A stretch of 64,000 nucleotides of DNA from an uncultured bacterium (GCA_945829425.1 CALZUQ010000005.1:18958-82957); one strand, 5' to 3'. Shown: positions 28,791 to 39,510, counted from the first letter of the stretch. Numbers and translations are program-made. The notes: generated by a model from the letters alone, not told the origin.

Positions 28791-31700
28791 TTATTTTATC
28801 TCACGCTTCTTAATACGCTCAGCCTTCGTACGCTCCCAATATTCGTCAAGCTCACGGTCATCACGTAGCTTCCTGCGCTGGCGTTTCACGCCAATGCCTC
28901 CGAAGACGCAGAACATGGCAGGGACGTAGATAAGCGTGAGGAGCGTCGAGACACACAAGCCGCCAATGACGGAAACACCGAGAGGACGCCACATCTCAGA
29001 GCCGACACCCTGGCTGATAGCCATAGGAAGCATACCGAGAATGGTCGTCATGGTGGTCATGAGAATAGGACGCAGACGCGAACGGGCAGCGAGCACGGCG
29101 GAGCGCGTCAGGGAGTTGCCTCGTTCTCTCAGGAGGTTGGTGTAGTCAATGAGCACGATACCATTCTTCACCACAATGCCTATGAGCATGATGCTGCCGA
29201 GCATAGACATGATATTGAGGTTCGTACCTGTTACGAGCAGTGCAAGTATGATGCCCGAGAAGGCGAAAGGCACGGAGAGCATGATGATGAACGGATAGGT
29301 GAGAGACTCAAACTGAGCCGCCATGACGATGAAGACAAGGATGATGATGAGGATGCCAAGCGTACCGAGGTCACGGTTGGAGTCCTGCTGGTCTTCATAA
29401 GAACCCGCCACCTGTATGGTCACACCGTTAGGTATGGTGAGCTGGTCGTAGAGCGACTCGCCAAGCTCCACGCCTTCTGAGAGGGCGTGGCCGTCGGCGA
29501 GTACGGCACTCACGGTGACGTAACGCTGGCGGTCCTTGCGCTCTATGGTCGGCGGTATGGCGCTCTCGGTTATCGTAGCCACGTCGCGGACACGTATATT
29601 CTGTCCGAAGCCATTGGGTATGAGCATGTTCTCTATATCCTGAACGGTGATACGCGCAGTAGGTTCATAGCGCACCTTGATGTCGTATTCGTCGCCGTCC
29701 TCACGGAAGTAAGACATCTGCGAGCCTGAGATGAGGTTACGGACATATCCCGCTGCGGTGCTCATGCCAAGGTTCTGCATGGCGAGCTTGTCACGGTCGA
29801 AGTTGACGAGGATCTCGGGCTGGTAGTCGGAGCGTGAGATGAACACCTGCGTCACCATGTCCGAACGGCGCAGATGGTCAGAAAGCTGGTTTGCCACACT
29901 GCCAGTGTTGTCCATGTCATAGCCGTAAATCTCGAAGGTGGCTGTAGCTTGTCCGCCCATGGCGTCGTTATGGCTGCCTCCGAGGCTCACCTGATATTTC
30001 ACCAGCTCTGGTATGTCTTTGAGGTCGGCACGCATCTCGTCGCATATCTGCGCAAGACCTTTCTCACGCTCTGTCGACGGCACCATCATGATGTTGAACG
30101 AAATGATATGCGAGCCGTTGTCGGAAAGCGAGGCGAAGGTGTTGTTGTCGTCAGCCTGACCGACGGTGAAGTTACAGGTCTCCATGTCTTTGCCGTAACG
30201 ACGTGTCCACGTCTCGGTAAGGCGTTTGGCAAGGTCCTCAGAGATTTCTACACGCGTGCCGATAGGCAGCTGGAGGGATATGCCGACACGTCCGGAGTCG
30301 TTGGTAGGGAAGAACTCTGACTTTATGCCGCCCAAGGAGGCGAGGAATATAGTGCCGAAGAAGAGTGTTATGCAGGCGCAGAGCACCGTGGCTCGGTGGC
30401 GCACCGCCCAGTTGATACGCCTCTCATACCACACGTCAAGGCTGTCGAGGCCTTTCGTCACCGGGGCATAGAGCTTGGTGAACAGTCCGCTCTGCTTCTT
30501 CTTGAGCTTGAGGAGCAGCGAGCAGAGCATTGGAGTGAAGGTGAGTGCAGAGACGGTAGAGATAGTCATGATGATACACATCATCCAGCCTAACTGCTCG
30601 AAGAGCACGCCCGCCATGCCCGTTACCATGGTGAGTGGGAAGAAGACGGCAATCATCGTAAGCGTCGAGGCAACAACGGAGATGGCTACCTCCTGCGTGG
30701 CGTGGACGGCAGCCTGCTTGGGGGATGAGCCACGCTCGATATGTGTCGTGACGTTCTCAAGCACCACAATGGCGTCATCGACGACGTTGCCTATGGCTAT
30801 GGAAAGACACGACAGGGAAATCATGTTCAGCGAACCGCCTGTAGCATAGAGATACACGAAGGAGGCGATGAGCGACATAGGGATAGTAATCACGATGATT
30901 ACCGTGGCACGCCATCGTCCGAGGAAGATAAACACCACGAGGGCGACGAAGAGCATGGCATAGGCTATCGTCTCCTCAAGAGAGCCTATGGTGTTGAGAA
31001 TATTGTCGGAGGTGTTGACTATGAGTCCGAGCTTCACGTCGGAGGGCAGAGTCTTCTGCAGCTTAGGCAACTCTTTCATCACGGCGTCGGCAATGGCAAC
31101 AGAGTTGGCTCCCGACTGCTTCTGCACGATGATCATGGCTCCCTGCTTGCCGTTGGTGAAGGTGCGCTGCGAGCGTTCCTGAAGGTTGTCGACAATGCGT
31201 GCCACGTCGCGCAGATAGACGTTGACGCCGTTCTTCGTGGCTACGACGACATTATTCATCTGCGAGGGGTCGCTGAACTCGCCCTCCACGCGCACCGTGA
31301 AGGTCTGCGTTCCGATGTCCACCGTACCGTTTGTAACATTGCGGTTCTCGGCGCTGATGGCAGAACTGACCTGCATCGGCGAGAGACCGTAGGCCTCCAT
31401 CTTCTGCGGGTCGAGATAGACGTTGACCTCACGCTCCGGGGCACCGGCGATACTTACTGAGCCAACGCCGTCGATACGTGCGAGAGGGTTGGCAACGTTG
31501 TCGTCGAGGATTTTATACAACGCTTTCTGCGACTCGTCCGCCTGTACGGAGAGCATCAGAATAGGTATCATGTCGGTGGAGAACTTGAAGATGATAGGTG
31601 TCTGAACCTCGTCGGGCAAGGAGTTCGACACCATGTCGAGCTTGTCGCGGACATCGTTGGTCAATGCGTCAATGTCGTAGCCGTATTCAAACTGAAGCGT

Positions 31701-31973
31701 TATGACGCTGACGTTCTCCCTTGACTGCGACGTGATATGTTTCAGATGCTCAACAGCGTTGAGTGTGTTCTCAAGCGGGCGTGTAACGTTGTTCTCAATG
31801 TCATTTGCCGACGCACCGTTATAGTACGTCATTACCATGATGGTGTTGGTGTCTATGTCCGGATAAAGGTCGATAGGAAGCTTTATCAACGAGAAGATAC
31901 CAAAGATTATGACGGCGGCGAAACAGAGGCTCGTCATGATCGGTCGTTTGACCGCTCCTTCATATAGTGTCAT
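28791..31973 (-). CDS. RND efflux transporter permease (AcrB/HAE1-like)
   Basis: 1060 aa; KLPIDLYPDIDTNTIMV, AIGNVVDDAIVVLENV, GIVVKNGIVLIDYTN. Confidence 0.97.
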   Translation of the reverse strand: MTLYEGAVKRPIMTSLCFAAVIIFGIFSLIKLPIDLYPDIDTNTIMVMTYYNGASANDIENNVTRPLENTLNAVEHLKHITSQSRENVSVITLQFEYGYDIDALTNDVRDKLDMVSNSLPDEVQTPIIFKFSTDMIPILMLSVQADESQKALYKILDDNVANPLARIDGVGSVSIAGAPEREVNVYLDPQKMEAYGLSPMQVSSAISAENRNVTNGTVDIGTQTFTVRVEGEFSDPSQMNNVVVATKNGVNVYLRDVARIVDNLQERSQRTFTNGKQGAMIIVQKQSGANSVAIADAVMKELPKLQKTLPSDVKLGLIVNTSDNILNTIGSLEETIAYAMLFVALVVFIFLGRWRATVIIVITIPMSLIASFVYLYATGGSLNMISLSCLSIAIGNVVDDAIVVLENVTTHIERGSSPKQAAVHATQEVAISVVASTLTMIAVFFPLTMVTGMAGVLFEQLGWMMCIIMTISTVSALTFTPMLCSLLLKLKKKQSGLFTKLYAPVTKGLDSLDVWYERRINWAVRHRATVLCACITLFFGTIFLASLGGIKSEFFPTNDSGRVGISLQLPIGTRVEISEDLAKRLTETWTRRYGKDMETCNFTVGQADDNNTFASLSDNGSHIISFNIMMVPSTEREKGLAQICDEMRADLKDIPELVKYQVSLGGSHNDAMGGQATATFEIYGYDMDNTGSVANQLSDHLRRSDMVTQVFISRSDYQPEILVNFDRDKLAMQNLGMSTAAGYVRNLISGSQMSYFREDGDEYDIKVRYEPTARITVQDIENMLIPNGFGQNIRVRDVATITESAIPPTIERKDRQRYVTVSAVLADGHALSEGVELGESLYDQLTIPNGVTIQVAGSYEDQQDSNRDLGTLGILIIILVFIVMAAQFESLTYPFIIMLSVPFAFSGIILALLVTGTNLNIMSMLGSIMLIGIVVKNGIVLIDYTNLLRERGNSLTRSAVLAARSRLRPILMTTMTTILGMLPMAISQGVGSEMWRPLGVSVIGGLCVSTLLTLIYVPAMFCVFGGIGVKRQRRKLRDDRELDEYWERTKAERIKKREIK

Positions 31974-32026
31974 TCTGCTGGATTTTCAAAAAATAATACA
32001 ATGTGAGTGGAAAGAGGTGCAGGAGG

Positions 32027-33040
32027 CTATTTCACCACCTCCACCTTACGACCGTTGGCAAGACGGCTCTGCCCTGCCACAACGACATAGCTGCCGTCGG
32101 CAACGCCGGAGAACACCTCATAGGTCTTGCCGATATGCTTGCCCAGCTCCACCTTATTATATGATACGGTCTTCGCCGTAGGGTTATAGACATAGACATA
32201 ACGGTCTCCGGCACCAATCTGCTTCACGAGAGCCTCGTCGGGTATTAGGACATGCTTCTCGCTGCCGAAGTTGACGGTGGCACGGGCGAACATGCCGGGA
32301 CGCACCTTCAGGGCGTTGTTGCTGATGGTAATCTCTACGGGGAAGGTGTGGGTAGCCTCATCAACCTTCGGATAGACAATGGTCACCTTGCCCGAGAAGG
32401 TCTCCCCGGGATATGCGTCAAGGGCGATGTCTATGCCCATGCCGCACTTCATGTCGCGGTATCTGGTTTCAGAGACATTGATGAGAAGCTTGACAGGGTT
32501 AATCTGTTCTATGGTAAGGATAGGCGTTCCGTTGTACATGTCGCCGTTGTCGTAGTTACGTGCTGTCACAACGCCGCTGATAGGAGCATAGAGCTGTGTG
32601 TTCTGTGACATCTGCCGCAGCTGTGTCTCCATGACGTCGAGCTGCATCTTGGCGTTGTCATACTCTGCCTTGCTCGCTCCTCCTATTTCGTAGAGCTGTC
32701 GTGTGCGGTTAAACTCCAGTTTCTGGTTCTCCACCTGAAGCTTCAGCTGACGGAGGCTGGAAGCGTCAAGCTGCACTACGGACTGACCTTTCTTCACCTG
32801 GTCGCCCACTTCAACAAGTATCTTCTCTATGCGGTAGGGAGTGTTCGGAGAGATATTGTTCTTAACCTCGCTCTCCACTATTGCAGTGTACACCTCTGTC
32901 TGCGGCAGGAGGTCGCTCTTCACTTGCATAATCTTAACCTGTGGCAGTTCCTCTGCCACGCTGCCGGCTTGCTCTTTGTTCTTGTTTCCGCAACTGCATA
33001 TCACTGTTATGACAGCTGCGAGTAAAAAATATTTCTTCAT
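32027..33040 (-). CDS. RND efflux periplasmic adaptor
   Basis: Lipoprotein start ITVICSCG; KILVEVGDQVKKGQSVVQLDASSL, APISGVVTARNYDNGDMY. Confidence 0.95.
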   Translation of the reverse strand: MKKYFLLAAVITVICSCGNKNKEQAGSVAEELPQVKIMQVKSDLLPQTEVYTAIVESEVKNNISPNTPYRIEKILVEVGDQVKKGQSVVQLDASSLRQLKLQVENQKLEFNRTRQLYEIGGASKAEYDNAKMQLDVMETQLRQMSQNTQLYAPISGVVTARNYDNGDMYNGTPILTIEQINPVKLLINVSETRYRDMKCGMGIDIALDAYPGETFSGKVTIVYPKVDEATHTFPVEITISNNALKVRPGMFARATVNFGSEKHVLIPDEALVKQIGAGDRYVYVYNPTAKTVSYNKVELGKHIGKTYEVFSGVADGSYVVVAGQSRLANGRKVEVVK

Positions 33041-33064
33041 ATCTGTATTTTACGCGTTTACGGT

Positions 33065-34384
33065 TTATTCCCTGCCAAGGGTGTAGTCAAGGTCTGCCTT
33101 GTTCTGCAGATAGTCGTATATGCTTTGGCTGTACGACAGCTCCGTCTGTACCAGAGCCGTCTCGCTCTGGTTCAGCTCGAGTATTGTGCCCCGCCCTACC
33201 TCATAACGTTTTGAGGATATGACGACAGCCTTGTTTGCCTGACGCACGGCTTCGCGGTCGGACTCGATCTTCGAGATTGTCTTGATCATGTTCTGACGGT
33301 AGCTCTCTGCCGCCATTGATATCTGGCGGTAAGTGTTTTCACGTGTGTCGTTAAGTTGCGAGAGCTGTATCCTGTTGTTCTTCAGCTTTGTCCAGTTGCT
33401 TGCCTGGAAGAGAGGTATGCTCAATCCGAACGAAAGGGTCGAACTGGGAGAGTAACTGTATTTGAAGAGGTTCCAGTTGTCGTTGGAATAGGAAGAATAC
33501 TGTCCGGTAAGCTGCATGCCCAACGTTGGCATGAAATTCGTGCGGAGCAGCTTGCGTGTGCGCTCAAGGAGCGAGCGGTTATGGTCTAACTGTCGCAGCG
33601 TGGAGTTGTTGGAGATTTCCGCCGGAACGACACTGGCGTTCTCTAACGTCAGCAACGTTTCGTAAGCCTTCAGTGAGTCGTTGACATTCAGCGTGATGTC
33701 GGTATCAATGCCCATAAGCACCTTAAGCTGAAGCATGGCGAGGGAGAGTCCGGTCTCCGCACCTACCACACTGGAGTGCATGTTACGCATCTGGACCTCT
33801 GCGGTAATCTTGTCATATTCGCTGACGCGTCCTGCCTCATACTTGCTGTTCACCACGTCGTAGTTCTCCTTAGAGACGTTATAGCTCTTCTCAATGACGT
33901 CACGGCTGTCTTTCGAGAGGAGCACGCCGTAATACGCTTTGGTAACCTGGTTGACAAGGTCAAGGCGTGAGCCGCGGGCTTTCTCCTGCGAGAGGAGGAT
34001 ATCCTCTTTCGTAAGCCGCATATTCTGATAGACGGCAGGGGCAAAGAGGGGAAGGGATAGCGACACGCCGCCCGTAGCTGTCGTCGAGCCGTCCATGCCC
34101 ATCTTAAACTCGCCCATGGCGGTCTTTATCGCTGCCACCTGAATGCTGTGCTGAAGCCCGAGGTCGGCGCTGACGGTAGGGAGCAGTGCCTGCCATGCCT
34201 CTGTGTCGGCAACTTTCTTCAGTTCTATCTCTTTGTCTGCAACTTTAATGGTGGGGTTCTCCGCCAAGGCTATCTCTATGGCTTTCTCCAACGTAAGGTC
34301 GAGGACAGCTTCCTGAGCTGATGTCACAACGGGCAGAAAGACCAATGAGCAGAGAACAATCTTCTTAAAACTTAATTTGTTCAT
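33065..34384 (-). CDS. TolC family outer membrane efflux protein
   Basis: LTLEKAIEIALAENPTIKVADKEIEL, repeated coiled-coil; third gene of the RND operon. Confidence 0.95.
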   Translation of the reverse strand: MNKLSFKKIVLCSLVFLPVVTSAQEAVLDLTLEKAIEIALAENPTIKVADKEIELKKVADTEAWQALLPTVSADLGLQHSIQVAAIKTAMGEFKMGMDGSTTATGGVSLSLPLFAPAVYQNMRLTKEDILLSQEKARGSRLDLVNQVTKAYYGVLLSKDSRDVIEKSYNVSKENYDVVNSKYEAGRVSEYDKITAEVQMRNMHSSVVGAETGLSLAMLQLKVLMGIDTDITLNVNDSLKAYETLLTLENASVVPAEISNNSTLRQLDHNRSLLERTRKLLRTNFMPTLGMQLTGQYSSYSNDNWNLFKYSYSPSSTLSFGLSIPLFQASNWTKLKNNRIQLSQLNDTRENTYRQISMAAESYRQNMIKTISKIESDREAVRQANKAVVISSKRYEVGRGTILELNQSETALVQTELSYSQSIYDYLQNKADLDYTLGRE

Positions 34385-34430
34385 CTTACTTTTTTAACAT
34401 AAAAAACATCTACAATTCGTAAACCAAGTG

Positions 34431-34438
34431 CAAAGATA
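34431..34438 (-). promoter_or_regulatory. -7 element upstream of the efflux operon
   Basis: CAAAGATA on + strand, 47 nt 5' of the TolC start. Confidence 0.6.
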
Positions 34439-34551
34439 TAGTTTTGTAAGCAATTAATTAAAATAGATTATCCTTATTAATAATAATTAACCATAGAAAC
34501 TGAATTATGTATAAAGTTTAGACAACAGGCTGTCAATTCAATGAGTATTAG

Positions 34552-34612
34552 CGAAAAAAAATGAGGACGGCACGGCGCAAGGGATAGAGCCTTGCAACCA
34601 TGCTGTCCTCAT
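34552..34612 (-). terminator. Terminator of the S9 peptidase gene
   Basis: ATGAGGACGGCA .. GCAAGG/CCTTGC .. TGCTGTCCTCAT with A-run at 34552-34560 (T-run on -). Confidence 0.75.
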
Positions 34613-34636
34613 ATATAAGGAATAAAGATTAGCCGC

Positions 34637-37066
34637 CTAAAGTTTCTTCGGAGTGTATATGGCGTTCCACCATGTCTCGTCGCCTTTCAGCCAGCGGTCG
34701 AACCACGCTACCATAGAGTTTATCCATTTCGTACGCTTCTCCGGGTCCATAATGCCATGGTTCTCGCCTTCTACGAGTATAAGTCCCGTAGGAACGCCGA
34801 GGAGGCGCAGGGCGGTAAACATCTGAATGGACTCTCCCGGTGGCACGTTGGTGTCTGCCGTGCCGTGGGTGAAGAGCAACGGCTTGGTAATCTTGTCGGC
34901 GTTGAAAAGCGGGGAGCGGTCGACGAAGAGGTCCTTACGCGTCCAGGGGTAACTGCCGGCAGCGCAGACCTCGCTGTAAGTATATCCCCAATAGCCTTCG
35001 CCCCAATAGCTGGTATGGTCGGAGATACCGGCATGTGAGATGCCGCAGGCGAAGGGGTTGTCCTTGGTGAGCATGTACTGGGTCATAAAGCCACCGTAGG
35101 ACGCTGATACGCAACCAATCTTTCCTGCGTCGACCTGAGGGACATCGAGGGCAAACTGACGGGTGGCGTCTATGATGTCTTGCGCAGGACCTTCACCCAT
35201 GGTGTTGACATGGCGCGAAGCCCACTCCTGACCGAAGCCGGAGGCACCCGAAGGATTTACCACAAATACGATATATCCCATGGCATTCCAGTAGTGAGCG
35301 GGATAATGCGAGCCACCGCCAAAGCGGCGCGACGTAGGAGAGCAGCCGCCATAGTAATGCACGATGACGGGATATTTCTTCGCCGTGTCGAAATGTGGGG
35401 GCAGGAAATAGAAACCTGTGACATCGTAACCACGTGAACAGCGGAAACGCCACGGCTTTGCCTCGCCGAGGAGTATGCCGTCATAGAATGTCTCGTTAGG
35501 GTCGAAGACGAGTTCCGCACGTGGTTTGCGCGAAGGCTGAAGGACGTTGTACGTACGGTAAGGGACACATGCCGAAGAGCCGGAGACGAGGACGTTGCCG
35601 CCACGGGAAGCGACAGAGAGGCTGCCGAGGACTTCCAAAGGCTGGTTGATACGCCGTGAGGCGTAGGTCTTCATGTCAAGACGGTAGAGGCTTACGGAGT
35701 CGGCGTTCTGCGCGAGATAATAAACGGCGTTGTCGGCAGGTGAATACTCAATATTCTCGACGCTGGTCTTGTCGTCGGCGGTGACGGGGGTCACGGTGCC
35801 GTTGGTGGTGTCCATGACGTAGAGGTAATGGTCGAAGGCGTTAGGGATGCGGCCCTCGGGCAGGCGTTTGCCTATTCCGCCGAAAGCCTCGGCAGAGCCT
35901 GTAAAGACAAGACGTCCGGTAGTGCCGGCAAAGATTGCCGAAGATATGAAGCCGTCGTCGTTGACAACCTTCTTGACGCTTTGGTCGGAAAGGTTCATGA
36001 CATAATATGTCGCGCGTCCGTTAGGGCGCTGCTGCACACTGTCGGTCATGACGGAGAAGAGGATTTGCCGTCCGTCGGAGGATATGTCGTGAAGCGAGAC
36101 ATGATGGTAGGTATAGGTCAAGGGCTGAAGCAAGCCGGTGCGGAAGTCATAACGTGCCAAGGAATAGCGCGAGCGCCAACCCGGCTGGCGGTCGTTGGGG
36201 TGTACGATCTCGTAAACGCCTTTCTCTTTCTCAGGACTCTTCTCTTCTACGGTGAGGATAGCAAAGTCTTCTGTCGGAGACACGGCGACATAGCGTGAGG
36301 GAAGGTCGCAGGCGAGGAGACTTGCTGCTCCTGTCTGTGGGTCTGTGGCTTTGAGCACGGTCTTGCCCGATACGGTCTCAAGGGTGTAGTATCTGTCACT
36401 GCGAGGCATCCATGTGGCGTCGCCAGGAACGTCACGGCGCTCGCCGTTTCTGAGGTTGCAGAGCGTTGTCTTTGACTGTCGCTTATTTGTCTTGTCATAC
36501 CATACGTAGCCCACCATAGCCCACAGGCCTGAAGGTGAGAGGCTGTTGGAGGTTATGACACGGGTGCCAAGGTTTTCCTCCATGGTGAAGAGACGCTCGC
36601 GGGAAGCCACGGCAGAGACATTGCCGCAGGGGATGGTGACGGCAAGACGTGAGGAGTCCGCAACAAATTTAACGTCAAAGACATGACAGCCGGGCTGCAA
36701 CGCACCCCCGGAGTGTTCCTTGCCGTCGGCAAAGACCTTATACTTCTTTGCACCGGAGACATTGACAGAGAAATTCTTGACATACGACGTAGCGTTGAGC
36801 GTGAAGCCCACGACATTCAGCGTGCCTTTCTGAAACTCAGCAGCAGCGAGGTCAAGGCTTTCAGGGGCTGAAGGCGAGGTGAGGCGCAGCGGCAGGTCAA
36901 TGACTTTCTCGTCAGAGTATTTCTCCTGATTGCTGTTGATACTGTCGAAAACCACGGGAGCCATGACATCAAAAGGTCCGGAGTGTCTTACCTTCGTAAT
37001 GGTCAGCGTATCGGCTGAAGCCATGCCGCTCACGAGCAGCGTGAAGAGGAAAAGGATTGTTCTCAT
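34637..37066 (-). CDS. S9 family peptidase (dipeptidyl peptidase IV-like)
   Basis: GCVSASYGGFMTQYML Ser nucleophile motif, LFTHGTADTNVPPGES, GENHGIMDPEKR. Confidence 0.92.
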   Translation of the reverse strand: MRTILFLFTLLVSGMASADTLTITKVRHSGPFDVMAPVVFDSINSNQEKYSDEKVIDLPLRLTSPSAPESLDLAAAEFQKGTLNVVGFTLNATSYVKNFSVNVSGAKKYKVFADGKEHSGGALQPGCHVFDVKFVADSSRLAVTIPCGNVSAVASRERLFTMEENLGTRVITSNSLSPSGLWAMVGYVWYDKTNKRQSKTTLCNLRNGERRDVPGDATWMPRSDRYYTLETVSGKTVLKATDPQTGAASLLACDLPSRYVAVSPTEDFAILTVEEKSPEKEKGVYEIVHPNDRQPGWRSRYSLARYDFRTGLLQPLTYTYHHVSLHDISSDGRQILFSVMTDSVQQRPNGRATYYVMNLSDQSVKKVVNDDGFISSAIFAGTTGRLVFTGSAEAFGGIGKRLPEGRIPNAFDHYLYVMDTTNGTVTPVTADDKTSVENIEYSPADNAVYYLAQNADSVSLYRLDMKTYASRRINQPLEVLGSLSVASRGGNVLVSGSSACVPYRTYNVLQPSRKPRAELVFDPNETFYDGILLGEAKPWRFRCSRGYDVTGFYFLPPHFDTAKKYPVIVHYYGGCSPTSRRFGGGSHYPAHYWNAMGYIVFVVNPSGASGFGQEWASRHVNTMGEGPAQDIIDATRQFALDVPQVDAGKIGCVSASYGGFMTQYMLTKDNPFACGISHAGISDHTSYWGEGYWGYTYSEVCAAGSYPWTRKDLFVDRSPLFNADKITKPLLFTHGTADTNVPPGESIQMFTALRLLGVPTGLILVEGENHGIMDPEKRTKWINSMVAWFDRWLKGDETWWNAIYTPKKL

Positions 37067-37118
37067 TGTTCTTGTGCTTTATTACAGTGGGGATTGTCCG
37101 AAAATTACGGTGAGACAG

Positions 37119-37193
37119 ATTATATAATAAGGTAAACCATACTATATAATAAGGTACGGCGGATTATATAATAAGGTTAGTGTATTATATGAT
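37119..37193. repeat. 22-bp tandem array, 3 copies plus a degenerate fourth (ATTATATAATAAGGT...)
   Basis: TATATAATAAGGT at 37121, 37143, 37165; degenerate ATTATATGAT from 37184. Confidence 0.92.
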
Positions 37194-37207
37194 TCAGCCA
37201 ACTTGTT

Positions 37208-38503
37208 CTATAATATCTCCGGCAGCGTGAAGAGACGCTGTGCGTTGGAGCCTTTTATCAGAATGAACATATTCTCGGGGCGGTGGGCGAGAATGGCCTC
37301 ACGCACTTCTTCGACAGAAGGGAACTGACGGAAGGGATGGTCCACCGCAGCGAAGCCTTCGCCGACAAGCCACACGTCGCTGACCTGCATGTCGCCTATC
37401 ATGGCGACAATCTTCTCATGCTCTTCCTGCGACACGTCGCCAAGCTCTTTCATGCTGCCGAGTATGAGCATCTTGCGTTCTGCACGTATGGCAGAGAAAT
37501 TGCGCAATGCGGCAGCCATGGAGGTGGGGTTGGCGTTGTATGCGTCCACGACAAGGTGGTTGTGAGGCGTCACGGTGAGCTGCGAACGGTTGTTGGAAGG
37601 GACGTAATCAGACAAGGCAGAGCAGACATCTTCTTCCCCAACGCCGAAGGTGAGGCCTATGGCGGCTGCGGCGAGCATGTTATATATGTTATAGTCACCG
37701 ATGAGATGGGTTGTCACGTTATGTTCCACCCCTTCGCGCGTCTTCCAGGAGAAGGAAAGATACGGTGCACATTCGGTCACGGTGCCTGTGACAAAGTTGT
37801 CGGGCGACGGCTCTGTGCCGTAGCGTATGAGGTTCAGCCCGTCGGCAATGGCAAGGAGATGCTCGTTGCCGGAATGTATGAATACTGTGGCATGACGCGG
37901 GCGCAGGAAGTCGTACAGCTCGCCCTTTGTCTTCACCACGCCTTCAAAACTTCCGAAGCCTCCGAGGTGTGCCCGTCCAACGTTCGTGATGATGCCGCAG
38001 TCAGGCTCGACAATGTCTGTGAGGGTCTTTATCTCACCGGGATGGTTTGCTCCCATCTCTATTACGGCAACCTCATGCTCTGCGGTAAGGCGTAGGAGGG
38101 TCTTCGGCACACCGATATGGTTATTGAAATTGCCTTGTGTGTAAAGGACGTTATATTTCTTCTCCAGAACGGCTGCGATGAGCTCCTTCGTGGTCGTCTT
38201 GCCGTTAGTTCCCGTTACGCCGATAATCTTTGTACCCAACTGCTTGCGGTGGTAGTGGGCAAGCGACTGTAACGTAGTGAGCACATCGTCGACAACGATA
38301 AGGCGGCTGTCGGCAGCACCGTCACACAACTCGTCGACGACAGCATAACAGCAGCCTTGATCCAAAGCCTGACGGGCAAAGAGATTGCCGTTGAACGACG
38401 CACCTTTCAGTGCGAAGAAGATACTGCCTTCCGGGCATTCGCGTGTGTCGGTGGTAATTACGGGATGCTGGCGGAAGATTTCATACAACTCTGTTATTTC
38501 CAT
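37208..38503 (-). CDS. murF: UDP-N-acetylmuramoyl-tripeptide--D-alanyl-D-alanine ligase
   Basis: GVTGTNGKTTTKELIAAVLE, EMGANHPGEI, LVVDAYNANPTSM; start set to MEITELYEIF. Confidence 0.94.
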   Translation of the reverse strand: MEITELYEIFRQHPVITTDTRECPEGSIFFALKGASFNGNLFARQALDQGCCYAVVDELCDGAADSRLIVVDDVLTTLQSLAHYHRKQLGTKIIGVTGTNGKTTTKELIAAVLEKKYNVLYTQGNFNNHIGVPKTLLRLTAEHEVAVIEMGANHPGEIKTLTDIVEPDCGIITNVGRAHLGGFGSFEGVVKTKGELYDFLRPRHATVFIHSGNEHLLAIADGLNLIRYGTEPSPDNFVTGTVTECAPYLSFSWKTREGVEHNVTTHLIGDYNIYNMLAAAAIGLTFGVGEEDVCSALSDYVPSNNRSQLTVTPHNHLVVDAYNANPTSMAAALRNFSAIRAERKMLILGSMKELGDVSQEEHEKIVAMIGDMQVSDVWLVGEGFAAVDHPFRQFPSVEEVREAILAHRPENMFILIKGSNAQRLFTLPEIL

Positions 38504-38564
38504 TTTTCTTTCTCTCCCCCTCAAAGTATTAAGAACCAAATTATCCAAAAAGACTAATTCCTTG

Positions 38565-38572
38565 CAAAATTA
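38565..38572 (-). promoter_or_regulatory. -7 element upstream of murF
   Basis: CAAAATTA on + strand. Confidence 0.5.
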
Positions 38573-38616
38573 AGAATTATTTTCTAATAATATCACGCTT
38601 TGTCATAAAAAAATGC

Positions 38617-38624
38617 TAATTTTG
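38617..38624 (+). promoter_or_regulatory. -7 element upstream of folP
   Basis: TAATTTTG followed by CACC. Confidence 0.55.
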
Positions 38625-38670
38625 CACCTATTAGTGCATTTTATTGCAATGAACCACAACCAACCGGATA

Positions 38671-39510
38671 ATGAACTACGAACTGAATATAAATAACGGT
38701 GTCTGGAGAATAACCCAACCGGAAGTGATGGGAATACTGAACTGCACACCGGATTCTTTCTTCTCGGCCTCAAGGAAACAGACGGAGAAGGAGATAGCAG
38801 AACAAGCTTGCAGGATAATAAGCGAAGGGGGAAAGATAATTGATGTGGGAGGAATGTCGACACGTCCTGGAGGACTTTTCGTCGACGAGGAGGAGGAACG
38901 CCGCAGGCTGTCCTTCGCCTTGGCGATAGTAAGGAGAGAATGTCCGGAGGCTATACTCTCCGTAGACACCTTCCGTCCACAGATAGCCCGCATGGCTGTT
39001 GAGGAGTATGGAGCGGACATAATAAACGATGTCAGCGAAGGCGGCGTGACGACACTGGAGGGCGTAAGAAACACCGAAGGGGGAAACATCTTCGCTGAGG
39101 CGGCACGCCTGAAGGCAGTATATCTCCTCATGTCTGTTCAGCCTACGCTCTCCGCCACGCTGAAGGTCTTCAAAGAGAAGACGGAGGAGCTGAGGCGTTA
39201 TGGTGTAAGCGACATAATCCTTGACCCGGGCTACGGCTTCGGAAAGGACATAGAGCAGAACTACGGCATTCTTGCGCAGCAACAAGCCATAGCCGACGTT
39301 TTCCCCACCATGCCCGTGCTCGCCGGAGTGTCGAGGAAACGTATGATACGGCAGCTCCTTGACACCACTCCCGAGGAGGCTCTCAACGGCACTACGGCGG
39401 TGCATGTCCTCGCACTCTGCCAAGGCGCAGCGATACTACGCGCCCACGATGTTCGCGAGGCGGTAGAGGCGGTAAGAATATACCGCGCATATATTTCCGG
39501 CGGGCAATGA
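38671..39510 (+). CDS. folP: Dihydropteroate synthase
   Basis: VMGILNCTPDSFF, IDVGGMSTRPG, LDPGYGFGKDIEQN. Confidence 0.95.
   Translation: MNYELNINNGVWRITQPEVMGILNCTPDSFFSASRKQTEKEIAEQACRIISEGGKIIDVGGMSTRPGGLFVDEEEERRRLSFALAIVRRECPEAILSVDTFRPQIARMAVEEYGADIINDVSEGGVTTLEGVRNTEGGNIFAEAARLKAVYLLMSVQPTLSATLKVFKEKTEELRRYGVSDIILDPGYGFGKDIEQNYGILAQQQAIADVFPTMPVLAGVSRKRMIRQLLDTTPEEALNGTTAVHVLALCQGAAILRAHDVREAVEAVRIYRAYISGGQ

Noticed and set aside
30741-31460. 239-aa plus-strand ORF
   Set aside because: Antisense shadow of the RND permease.
37283-38095. 270-aa plus-strand ORF
   Set aside because: Antisense shadow of murF.
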